From Dioscorea cayenensis subsp. rotundata (taxonomy: Eukaryota > Streptophyta > Magnoliopsida > Dioscoreales > Dioscoreaceae): a stretch of 64,000 bases of DNA. The position numbers and the translations under genes were made by a program. Below, one piece after another: positions 22,141-32,301 of this stretch. The stretch spans positions 18,930,100-18,994,099 of the forward strand of contig NC_052473.1 in NCBI RefSeq assembly GCF_009730915.1. Direction: 5' to 3'. The notes beneath the pieces are model-generated. The model had not been told where the DNA came from. It worked only from the letters and a program-made list of their open reading frames with translations, and searched no databases. Within the stretch, counting starts at the first letter, position 1. Each line of letters opens with the position of its first letter.

Positions 22141-24117
22141 TGTCATGCCCCAAGCTCTATAGAAGACGTCAACAAACCAGCCACATATGTAGTGGACTCT
22201 AACTTGTATACAAGGTCTCAAACAAATAAATTGATAAATACCAAAACATCAAATAATAATAATAAATACTAACTCAATATGCCATGTCAACAACACAACT
22301 ATAGAAATAGTACAAAAATACTTCAATTTCCAACAGAAGAAAATGCACAATAGGTTTGAGTTTGGAGTACCACATCACCCCTAATACAAACTACATAAAT
22401 GGATAAAATTCAACACAACAATACAAAGGAATGGCATACATAACAGCAAGGACTACAATACTAGGGAGTGGCATCTACAGTAGTAAGATGACTACCCATG
22501 TTGAGATCCTACACCCTTACAATCGGTAGCTAATCCCTACAATCTTTAAAAAAAAGCAACAAACTAGTAAGCTCATAAGCTCAGTAAGTACCTAAAAGAA
22601 GAAAATAGAAGAAGAAAAGAAATATGGAGTTTTAATCAACAATAACCAAAGTAGATACATCAAATATAACTCATAAACAACATGTGCTAATGGGAAGTAT
22701 ATTTATTAATCAAACCAATAAACTTAGGAAATCACAACACACCCTCTGAAAGATCCAGAACATAAAACAAAATAAATAATGAGATATTCCACTTCATAGC
22801 CAGAGTAAAACAACATTTCTAGATGTGTACATCGCATACCCAATCACACCATCTATATGGCCCACACTATCTATCATCACACCTTCACACAGTCATACTA
22901 TCCCTTTCCCATGGGTACCTTGATCAAAATATTAGACTCATATCGATATGGCCAAATGCACATCTTCATTTGGTTGAGCAATATAATATATACTAGCATA
23001 TAGGAGGCCAATTTAGAATTTCCAAAAAATACACATAATCACCAGCATAAAATAAATAACCCACAACATTCACCAAGATAACCATGTAAATTCTTAGAAC
23101 ATACATGTATGAAATACTCAACATGATATGAATACCCTACCAAGATATCATACAAACAACTTCCAAAATTTCCAATATAATACCTCCACAAGAATAGGGT
23201 AACTATACATGTATACATAGAAGGAGAATATCATAAGTACCTAAAAGAAATGATAATTCAAACTAAGAAATATAATTACTCACGAAAGAATATGTACATA
23301 ACAAACCTTACCTATGTGCATCCATAAATTCATGCAAAACATATATATGTATATAGGCAATTTCAGAGATTACTACACAAGACAAGATCAAACAGGGTAG
23401 AATCGTATCTTAAGAAAATTTCTAAGCACAACAACATAAAAGAAATTTCCAAAATCTCTTCCACTTGACAAAGTCAATAATGAGCGTGATTGTAGGATGC
23501 ATGACATAAATTTTCAGCTAAAAATCACCATGAATTCTTAAGCTTGGAATTGAGAGCATGAAAACTACCACACAGAATTTGGAAAGATTTCAAAAGAATA
23601 CAAAAAATCTTTAAGACACTATTTAGGATACTTCCTAAAGTAGACCCGAGTTGAGATGAACTATTTTCTCTGTGACTCACTCTATCGACTAGCAACATCT
23701 CTATTCTTTTCAACTCCCCACTTCAATTCCTTCCTTTTCTCCTTTTCTTCTCTTCTCCTTCCCTCCTCTCACTTCCTTTCTTTTCCTTAATCCTCCTCCC
23801 TTCATAAACTAGCTTTCCAAACCCCAATGAAACGCTTTCCCCTAAGTCAAAAAAATCCAAACATCTAAAGCAAAGCCACAACAAAAGAACGAGAATCCAA
23901 TGCTACAATATTGTATATGAAGCTGATGCCATAATACTGTATCATACTGTAGAAAAGTATAGTACAAAATGGAAATGCTTTCTTTCCATGCATAGTAATA
24001 CTCATACAAAAATCAAGCTATTTAAATCGAAGGGTTTTACTAGGAATACTCGTGAAAACCACATCTTCAAATTGGAAGACTTTATATATAAAACCTAGTT
24101 CCAAGGTGGGCATTACA
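22141..24117. mobile_element. Solo LTR, possibly Tekay/Del-like chromovirus, 1977 bp
   Basis: Begins TGTCATGCCCC and ends GGGCATTACA, an imperfect inverted pair typical of Tekay/Del LTRs. Flanked by ATATA at 22136-22140 and 24118-24122. The left ATATA is shared with the right target duplication of the preceding solo LTR, so this element landed in that duplication. No coding sequence. Family assignment rests only on the ends and the length of about 2 kb. Confidence 0.72.
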
Positions 24118-24853
24118 ATATACCTCTATCAAAATGGGACCTAATTTATATTTTAGTAGTATTGTTATTTAGAAATAATTTTTATTTTTGGCAATATTAT
24201 TATGAGAAAAAATGATTTTTTTCAAAATAATTAATTCTACATAACATGAATCTAGTCATATTCATGAATGTCAAGTTTAGTGTAAATTTATTGTTAAATT
24301 TGTGTTGTATATGTTATTACCCATTTTGTTTTCTTTAACATTTTGCATTTTTATGAATTTATATATCTTGTTGTTTTTAATTAAAATAATAATAATAAAA
24401 GTTGGTTTAAATACGAATAGCCATCAGAGCATTTAAGAAAAAAATGTACCTATCAATAAACCAACAATGCTGAAACTAAGATAAAAAAAAATATAGGTAA
24501 TTTTGTAGGAGAATAATTTTGTTAGAAAAATAAATAAATATGAATTAATGATCATTAAAGCATAATACAAACATAGCTTTTAAATCATCCCTACAAAATT
24601 CCAAATCAAAAGAAAAATATATAAAATAACAACTTAAACAAACAACCCATAAAAACAAATAAATAAATAGAGAATATAGCAAGAACCTGGTTTTACTCAT
24701 ATAACCATTAGATCATAACACAAACCCAAATAACTCTAACCACCATTGAATACATAAGAAGTTCAAGTCAAAAGAAAAACACGAAGAAACAAAGATCAAA
24801 TCACTCTAGCCACTCTTATCTCTTCTCCTTATTACCAATAATAAACCCTACCC
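24118..24853. other. 3' flank of MADS copy 3
   Basis: Homologous to 5345-6070 and 9372-10093 (GACCTAATTTATATTTT, TTTAGAAATAA, TTTTTATTTTTGGCAAT). More diverged than those two are from each other, and lacking their CT run. Confidence 0.75.
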
Positions 24854-25513
24854 TTAATCAGGGAAAAACCCATCCAACCATGCAATGTTATCATCATCAC
24901 CATCATCATTATTAATATTCCCACAAGAAGGTTGGCCAAACTTCTCCCCTCCAATAACATTGTGCTCATTGAAACCCAAGCACCAACCATGCATCCCAAC
25001 TGCACTTGTCGTTAATGATCCTTCTCCATTGGCAGCCATTTCAGCCTTCTTCTTCACCACTTTCTCTTTCACCAACTTCAACTTGTTATCCACCAACCAA
25101 TTCAAGCTTGATATTGTTTCAAGATAAAGCCCATGAAGATCTTTCCCCTTAAGACACTGCCCCAGCAACACCATATTCTCAAGCTCATTGTTCTCCTTCT
25201 CTTGCTTAAGAGCATGTTCTTCAAGTTTCATTATTTGTTGTTGCAAAAACCTCACCTGATTCACCATCTTCTTTCTTCTTTCCAGTTCTGGTTTTTGCAT
25301 GAATGGCACCAAAACGTCCATCGGGTCTGGTGTCGATGACCAGACTTCCGGTACATTACCACCCCAAGGGTAAATAATTGCGCAAGCTTTTACATCACAC
25401 AGAGCACTTAGCTCTCTCACCTTCTTCAAGAGACCATTCTTTCTTTTCTTGTATGTTATGTTCCTTGAGGAGTCCTTCTCAATCCATGCAAGCTTCACCT
25501 TCACCCTGCCCAT
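24854..25513 (-). CDS. Type I MADS-box transcription factor, M-gamma (AGL80-like), intact copy
   Basis: A single-exon protein of 219 residues from MGRVKVKLAWIEKDSSRN. The MADS domain (residues ~1-60) shows TYKKRKNGLLKKVREL and LCDVKACAIIYP, the M-gamma pattern of Arabidopsis AGL80, then EVWSSTPDPMDVLVPF. A coiled-coil stretch follows (VRFLQQQIMKLEEHALKQEK, about residues 86-110). The C-terminus is acidic, with NINNDDGDDDNIAW. Family members bind DNA as M-alpha/M-gamma heterodimers and mostly act in the central cell and endosperm; that role is inferred here. I start at MGR because the 31 codons upstream do not resemble the family and contain the promoter-proximal region. A TATATAAA lies about 65 bases upstream. 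It is the only unbroken member of the three. Confidence 0.92.
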   Translation of the reverse strand: MGRVKVKLAWIEKDSSRNITYKKRKNGLLKKVRELSALCDVKACAIIYPWGGNVPEVWSSTPDPMDVLVPFMQKPELERRKKMVNQVRFLQQQIMKLEEHALKQEKENNELENMVLLGQCLKGKDLHGLYLETISSLNWLVDNKLKLVKEKVVKKKAEMAANGEGSLTTSAVGMHGWCLGFNEHNVIGGEKFGQPSCGNINNDDGDDDNIAWLDGFFPD

Positions 25514-25577
25514 GGTAATGTTGTTGTTGGTGTTTTTGCTTTGGTGGGGATGAACTTCTTCTGGGCATTTGCATGGG

Positions 25578-25585
25578 TTTATATA
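25578..25585 (-). promoter_or_regulatory. Putative TATA box of MADS copy 3
   Basis: TATATAAA on the minus strand, 65-72 bases before the chosen ATG. The two dead copies have TACATAAA at the same place. Functional role is inferred from sequence and distance. Confidence 0.55.
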
Positions 25586-25599
25586 GAATGGAGAGTGAG

Positions 25600-26050
25600 A
25601 GGCCATTAAAGGAAAGAGTAAATGCTAAGAGAAAGAGGTTTAATGGCATTACATGAGACATTTAATAATCATAATGGAGAATGAAATTAATGTTTATAAT
25701 GAAAGGTTCTTTGTTTGGGTTTTGTAGATGGTAATTTGTTGGATTGACAACTCATGTTTCCTTTTCAATTTGTTGAGAGGCCTAGGAAATCTTACATTTG
25801 GGGCATCATCCTAATATTGTTGATGCCTTATTATTACTATTTGTATATTGAAAATTTCTTATACCATTTCAAACGCTTAACTCTAGTTTTCTTATATTTG
25901 TTTTATTTTGTATACTTAATCATATTTCTTTGTTGTTTGATAAATGAAATATCTTAATTTCAATTGTTTTTTATAATGTGTGCACATTAATATGTGTCTT
26001 TTTGTCGTTAGATCATATGTCTGTATACAACTTGTTGGTTTCATGCAACC
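25600..26050. other. 5' flank of MADS copy 3 with part of a tandem-repeat unit
   Basis: Aligns with 6830-7300 at lower identity (CTCATGTTTCCTTTTCAATT, CTGTATACAACTTGTTGGTT). No gene. Confidence 0.65.
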
Positions 26051-27497
26051 TGATAGGGACTAATGTCACTTGCAACACAAGTGCAAGTGTGACCAAGTAA
26101 TAAAATTGTGCTTGAAGCATGGTATCAATCCAAGAAGAACTTGAAATTACTGGTATAATTCAAATCTTGTTATTTAATCCACACTAAGATCGAAAATGTC
26201 AACTCAAAAGTAAAAACAAGAAACTAAGACGTAACAAAGGTGGGATTGAACTAATGGCAAAACAAGCATGAATGAGAGGTATTCGAACATAGATTTTTCC
26301 TAGAATTTTGATTAATCTTTAGACAAGGTTACACTGATAATTACAATTCAATTTAACCGAGAGAGTTCGTAAAACATATTACTCCATTTCTCAAAGTGAG
26401 CAATAACTAGTTTTATATGGCGTTGATAGACTATCCTATGACTACAATACACTCTATGAACTCTTTTTTCCATGGAAAACATGGGTTCAAGGGGATAGGC
26501 AAGCATTCTTTCAAAGTGATTCCCACTCATCCTATACAAAGTAAAGATTATAATATTTTCCTGAAAGTTACTCTCTTTGATTGCATTGTGTGCATAACCC
26601 TAATGTTATCTCACTCGAAAAAAATACGGAGAAAGAAATCTCGACCCAAAGTTCCCTATTTCCAAGCAGACTCATGTTTCCCTTCAATCACATTATGTCT
26701 ATATATGATGAATCTCTTCATCATCACTCACATACGTCATTCATCAAACTCTCAGCTTTCACTACAATAGAGTTCAAGACAAAAGAAACACGCAATTGAA
26801 TTTAAAAACACAATATTGCAATAGAAAAGTCAATACAAGATTAAAAGTCTACAACCAATGTCATCAAACAATAAACCCCAGGTTCTACCTATGCCCAAAC
26901 ATCATGAGGCTTTAATTCTCCATTAAAGGGGAACAATCATACAATCCAAATGAGATAATGAAAACAAAGAAAAGCATTAAAACTCCCTCAAGTGCCTCCA
27001 TCCCGGATTAATCATTAACCACAACATATCTTCCATAAACGCCGCCGAGAATGTTCCTCAACTACTCTCTTGATGTCCTAGACAGTGAGTGAAGCTCCAA
27101 AAGTGCTTGGATTATCAGAGAAGACATTAAGGCTTCTTCTTCTCTCTTTCCTAAACTTGGTCACCAAAAGATTCCCCCAAATCCTTAGTAAATCCTTTTA
27201 TACCTAACCCTTTACGAACCACTTATGAGCGTAAGAACGAGACCATAAGAAGCTAGAGATGAAGAGTCGTATGCTTTCAAGCATCTTACGGTTGTAAGCT
27301 CTGCCTATAATGTTTTCATTATGGTTGTTACACTCTAGCTTACGACCGTAAGCACTAAACTGTAAGCTTTCACTATCTGGTGCTTACGACTTTCCATACC
27401 AGCATATGACCCACTCGTATGCTTCTCCACCCTAACTCTTATTTCCAAGCTTATAGGGCATAGGTGGCCTGCCCATAAGCCCTTCTATATAGTTATT

Positions 27498-27776
27498 TGA
27501 CGCAGCAGATACGCAGTTCTAATCCAAGAACTCACACTCAAATATGAGCAAACCAGAAAAAATCAATTTCAATTCATTGATCCCCTTTTCACAAAACCCT
27601 AAAACAATATTTATAAATCTAAACTAAGGACAAAATAGTAAATAAAACTAAAATAGTTACAAATTGATGGATAATAAACTAACTAATAAATCTAAGATAA
27701 TTACAAAAATTAAACAAAAACTACTTTGAATATTTAAATTTTAAATCCTAAAATCTTTAGCCACTATGTTGCGTCA
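27498..27776 (-). repeat. LTR (3' side) of the gag-only element
   Basis: 279 bases, TGACGCAGCAG...TTGCGTCA. Its right border meets the polypurine-like tract. Confidence 0.88.
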
Positions 27777-27804
27777 TTCACCGCCACTTGCGAAAAACTT
27801 GACC

Positions 27805-29334
27805 TCAAGTTTTAATATGGGCAACTAAGCTTGTAATTGAATGTTTCAGCAAACCATCATCATTCCAAAATTTAAATTTCTTATTCTTGAAATCTTCCCA
27901 TTTAGTAGTTTTTTTTTTCTTCCTCTTTGAAAATAACCACATTCTTAGCTTAGATTCTTTGAGATGCTCCAAGAAATCCTTCTCGTTGATCTTGTTGGTC
28001 TTTTTTCTTTCATCGACACTTTTCAAATCAACTTTTTTCATTTTTCCCTCAGTTTTAAAAGCTTCCCTAATTATCTTTTCACAATTTCCATCATCAATAA
28101 TAGTATTTAACACCTTATTTATAATCAACTGATGGCTTTTGGGAGTTGACATTATCTGCCTTAAAAGATAAACTTGCTTTTTTTCTGCTTCATATTCTTC
28201 TTCATTATCACCGTCAGGCTCACAAATAATCTCTTCATTCTTCTCAACAATGTTTACAGTCTTCCTCAAGGGACATTCATTTGATTTGTGTCTAGGTTGA
28301 TTACACCTAAAACACTTCCCTACAGTAGGTTTCGTATAGGGATTTTCTGTTTTTATGATTTCTTGATCTTTCCCTTCTTGATCTTTCCCTACAGTCTCTA
28401 TTGTCTTGTTCCTTCTATATTAGTTGTTGTTTTTATTGCTACGATCTTCAAACTCTTCTGTGGACTCTTCAGCTTTATGGTTCATGGTTCCTCCAACCTC
28501 GCTCTTGTTGCATTAACTCTGCCTTTAAAGTCATATTCTTTGCCTCACATAATGTTCGAATAACTTGTACACCGATTCTATCTCTGAGTGATGGCCTCAA
28601 ACCCTCCAAATACCTCCAACCTGTTGTCCTTCTGACTCAAGGAAGTTGTTTCTCTCAGCCAATCTCATGAATTTTGCAGTATGTTCATGGACAGATCGAT
28701 TGCCCTATTGACAACATTGGTACAGCTGAAACAGGATCGGCTCAAAATCTGGGGGTAGAAACTCCCTCTTCAATAAATACTTCATCTTGTACCAAGTTTG
28801 TACATGACCTTTACCTTCTCTTTCTCTCCTAGATTGAATCCATTCCCACCATGCAGATGCTCCCTCTTTCAAACGGCATGCTACCAATCCAACTCGTTTC
28901 TCCGGAGAGGTCTCCATGTAGTCAAAGAGTCTGTCAATTTCTGCAATCCAATCCAAAAATTCTTCTATAGCCAAGCTTCCGTTGAAAGATGGGATATCTA
29001 CCCTTAACCGGAAATCTCCACCATCCCTTTCAACATAACCATAATTATTTCCTCACCCTCTGGCCTTCATATGGTTGATGACGTCTGAACCAATTTGGTT
29101 CAAAATCGTCTTCTTCCTCTGAATCTTCATCATAGACATGTTGTCTATGAATTGGGACAAGACGACGTCTGTCAATAGGAACACCACGGGCCAACTCCAC
29201 CCTGGCCTTCTATTGTAATTCCGTCTCTTGTGTGCATCAATTTGTAGAGCATCCAGACGATCTATAATTTCTTCAAACCTCTCATCAAAACACCGGAATC
29301 TAAGATCCATCCGTTGCTCCAAACGTCGCTCCAA
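27805..29334 (-). pseudogene. Ty3-type gag with zinc knuckle and protease-like region, fossil
   Basis: Recognisable pieces in order: an arginine-rich N-terminal coiled part (MERRLEQRMDLRFRCFDERF); the retrotransposon gag core (FLDWIAEIDRLFDYMETSPE, LKEGASAWWEWIQ, KYLLKREFLPPDF); a CCHC knuckle (CFRCNQPRHKSNEC); and a protease-like IIDDGNCEKII in place of the usual D(S/G)G active-site stretch. Gag forms the particle; the polymerase would have to be borrowed from another element. Broken in a few places. Confidence 0.8.
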
Positions 29335-29437
29335 TCATTGCAACTGCTTCGTCCCCTAGAGGGGCTCTAGCCTCCTGATCACCATCACGAAGACCATCAC
29401 CATCGCCACCAGTTGACATCCTCTCCCTGATACCACC

Positions 29438-29715
29438 TGACGCACGCGGATACGTAGTTCTAATCTAAGAACTCACGCTCAAATAAGTGTAAACAAGAAA
29501 GTCAATTTCAATTCATCGATCCCCTTCCACAAAACCCTAAAACAATATTTATAGATCTAAACTAAGGACAAAATAGTAAATAAAACTAAAATAGTTACAA
29601 ATTATCGGATAATAAACTAACTAATAAATCTAAGATAATTACAAAATATTAAACAAAAACTACTTTGAATATTTAAATTTTAAATCCTAAAATCTTTAGC
29701 CACTATGTTGCGTCA
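29438..29715 (-). repeat. LTR (5' side) of the gag-only element
   Basis: 278 bases, TGACGCACGCGG...TTGCGTCA. It is next to the tRNA-iMet-type primer site. Confidence 0.88.
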
Positions 29716-30030
29716 CTATTATACTCCAGCTTACGGGCATAAGCATGCTCACAAGGTTTTCTGTTTGAGGCTTACAACTATAAGTGTTGGCCGTAAATGG
29801 ACCATAAGGTGTCATGGCTAGCATGTTCTTCTGTTCATGATGCCAAGATAACTTTTTCTTTCTCATCTTACTCCGAAATCACTTCTTTTATTCCCTCGTG
29901 CTCATTATGCTTTACCCATGACCTAAAATCAATTTTCCAACATGTTAAGTATCATTTCCCAAATAAATGATTGAATACATGCCATTTGAATATAAGAATT
30001 AGTATGAAAATATGTTCAATTATGCACTCA

Positions 30031-31700
30031 CCATCTCGGCTAATACATGCTATTCAATCTATTAATGATCATTGTTAATATGCAACTTTTGTCGTGGATG
30101 TTCTGTAATTTAACACCTCATTATTTACATATAGTTTTTTTTTCTCTTAGGGATGGTGTGTATATCCTAATGGTGTTGATACCTTATTACTATTTGTGTA
30201 TTGAAAATTTCTTACATTAGCTCAAATTGTTAACGCTAAACTTTATTTTTATTATTTTATTGACCATACTTAAGTGTATTTCTTTGTCTCATAAACACCA
30301 TACCCTAATTTTATTTTTATTTTTTCTTAACATCGTGAGCGCACTTTTACATATTTCTTTGTCATTTTGTCACATATTTGTAAATAACTTGTCAATTACC
30401 TTCCATCTCTACTAATATATATGGTTATTCAATTTATTAATGTCTAATTTTAAAATAAATGCAACTTTTGACATATGTGTTCAATTCTTTAGATTTATTT
30501 ACATCCATTCTTTCGACTGTTATCGTTATCCCTTTAGGGTTGAGGTGTATATATCCTACTAGTATAGTACTTTATCACTATTTATGTATTGAAAATTTAT
30601 GACATTAGTTTAAATAATTAATACTAAGTTCTTTTTTTTTATTTTATCACACATACTTAAACATATATTATTTTGTTTGATAAATACCATACCCTAATTT
30701 ATCTTATTTTTATTAATATTGTGAGCACATTTATATGTGCTTCTTTGTCCTTTAGTCCCATATATATGTATACAACTTGTCGATTACCTACTATCTCTGC
30801 TAATATATACGGTTATTCAATCTATTAATGTCCATTGTCAATATGTATGCAACTTTTGGCATACATGTTCAATCCTAATTAGCACCTTAATATTTACATC
30901 CATCCTTTTCGACTGCCATCATCATCCCCTCAGGACTAACATGCTTTCTCATGGGTGTAGATATTTTATTACTATTTATGTATTAAAATTTTGAGACACC
31001 AACTCAAACACTTACCACTAATTTTTCTTATTTTCGTATCATTGCACATACTAAAATATATAAATTTCTCTATTGTTTGATCAAACACCATACTCTAATT
31101 TTTTAATATTTGTGTGCAAATCTACGCATATTCCTTAGTTGTTTGACCATATATTTATACACAACTTGTTAGTTTCTTGTCATTCTCGCTAAAAAAATAC
31201 AGTCATGTATTTATATATAACTCATTAGTTTTTGGCCATCTTCACTAAATGGGCATTCATTTGCTCAAAAACTGTGAGAAAGTCATTTAAATAAAAATTA
31301 CTTCACCTCACTTCAAACATTTATTCGCTTTTGAGTGGAATAAGTGCACTTGCCCCACTTCAGCACCTTTTTTTTTATATTTTAGACTAAACTCTCTTCA
31401 TGAAAGTAAAAAATCAGAGAAGCAAAATGAACTAAACTCATTTCAGACGACTTTTCATTCCTACATAACGAACATCAACACTACTATAAGTAACATTACT
31501 TTCAACTACTTTAGGATATCACTTAAATTTCTTCGGTTCAATACCACTTTAGAGCAAATAAACATCCCCGATAATTATGGTTATTAAATCTATTAATATT
31601 TGTTGTTTATATGTAGCTTTTGGAGTATATGTTTAGCCCCCTTTAACATCTTATTATTTACGTGTAGCCTTTCCATCTGCTGCCACCTGATCTCTTATCT
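30031..31700. repeat. Tandem ~0.39 kb repeat units, right end of the array
   Basis: Landmarks ATCCTAATGGTGTTGATACC, ATCCTACTAGTATAGTAC and CTCATGGGTGTAGATATT recur near 30172, 30555 and 30942, periods of about 385 bases, with the same block order as at 7050-9110. The array stops near 31700, before the MFS gene. Confidence 0.75.
31249..31571. mobile_element. MITE of about 323 bp inside a tandem-repeat unit
   Basis: Left end ATGGGCATTCATTTGCTC; right end read inverted TCGGGGATGTTTATTTGCTC. TAA flanks both sides (31246-31248 and 31572-31574). The surrounding unit reads ACTAA-TTATGGTTATT, as expected if the piece is removed. TAA duplication suggests the PIF/Harbinger group, but the inverted ends are imperfect. 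Confidence 0.6.
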
Positions 31701-32301
31701 ATTGTCATTATCGTCAACAATTAAAATAATATATCATAAATAATTGTCCAATTATATATGCTCATGGAATGTACAAGACCAAATGCACAAATTCACAAAT
31801 TCACAGTGGAATTCAATCAACTAAAACATCAAGGATAATCAAGAACTATCATCATGTTTCAGGCCTAACAAGTAAAAAAGATCCCTATGGTTAAATGTTT
31901 GCTATTGCTCTACCACTTGATTCATGGGTAGAAAGCTGCTGAAAAATACATGTAACCGGTGCAGCAACGGTGGCAGCTTCACATAACTACTAATAACACT
32001 GCAGAAATACATGAATTGTGTGTACATCCTGCCGATGATTCAATCCCACTTTCATCGGCAAAAGTATGAATCTTACATACCTTTCAGAACCTGAAAACTG
32101 ATAAGCCTCTGCAAATGATTCCTTGATTTTCTAAAACTTCCTTCCTGGCTTATTGCAATGAAAATCACACATAACTAGCATCGGCAAAGTTATTATCTGC
32201 TCTATTATGTATGAAAGTTTTTCCCATGCATGTATTTGAAGCAGAAGCATCAACAAAAGAAGCCATGCGTCCTTGACCTTGTTCACAGTGTTTGATCTGT
32301 C
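31701..32301. other. 3' UTR and spacer after the MFS gene
   Basis: No coding sequence recognised. The part next to the stop is probably the 3' UTR of the MFS gene. Confidence 0.5.

Larger units (their letters stand above)
27498..29715 (-). mobile_element. Small gag-only LTR retrotransposon (TR-GAG type), Ty3-like
   Basis: Two direct repeats, 27498-27776 and 29438-29715, both start TGACGCA and end TTGCGTCA and are roughly 93% alike by eye. The flanks are TTATT and CTATT. Read on the minus strand, the inside begins with TGGTATCAGGGAGAGG (tRNA-iMet-type primer site), then gag, a zinc knuckle and a protease-like part, and ends in CTTGAGGTCAAGTTTTT plus an AGTGGCGGTGAA purine tract. No reverse transcriptase or integrase is seen in only ~1.66 kb of internal sequence, matching the published idea of terminal-repeat elements with GAG. 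A few breaks interrupt the coding part. Younger than its host LTR. Confidence 0.85.
26051..30030 (-). mobile_element. Athila-like solo LTR (~1.76 kb) split by a nested element
   Basis: Read on the minus strand it starts TGAGTGCATAATTG at 30030 and ends CCCTATCA at 26051, the same LTR end as the element at 14.2-19.6 kb. Shared inner landmarks are a TATA-like TATAAAAGG near 27205 and a GATGTTTGGGCATAGGTAGA stretch. Without the nested 27498-29715 element it is about 1.76 kb, a normal Athila LTR length. No PBS or coding region follows, so it is a solo LTR. The flanks (GCAACC and CCATC) show only a poor target duplication, in keeping with age. Confidence 0.75.

Noticed and set aside
20979-24117. 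A single ~3.1 kb retrotransposon
   Set aside because: An internal ATATA, two different pairs of TG...CA ends and no coding region fit two adjacent solo LTRs better.
26051-30030. One full-length LTR element with the gag as its own
   Set aside because: The gag part has its own LTR pair, primer site and purine tract at 27498-29715; the outer sequence is a single LTR interrupted once.
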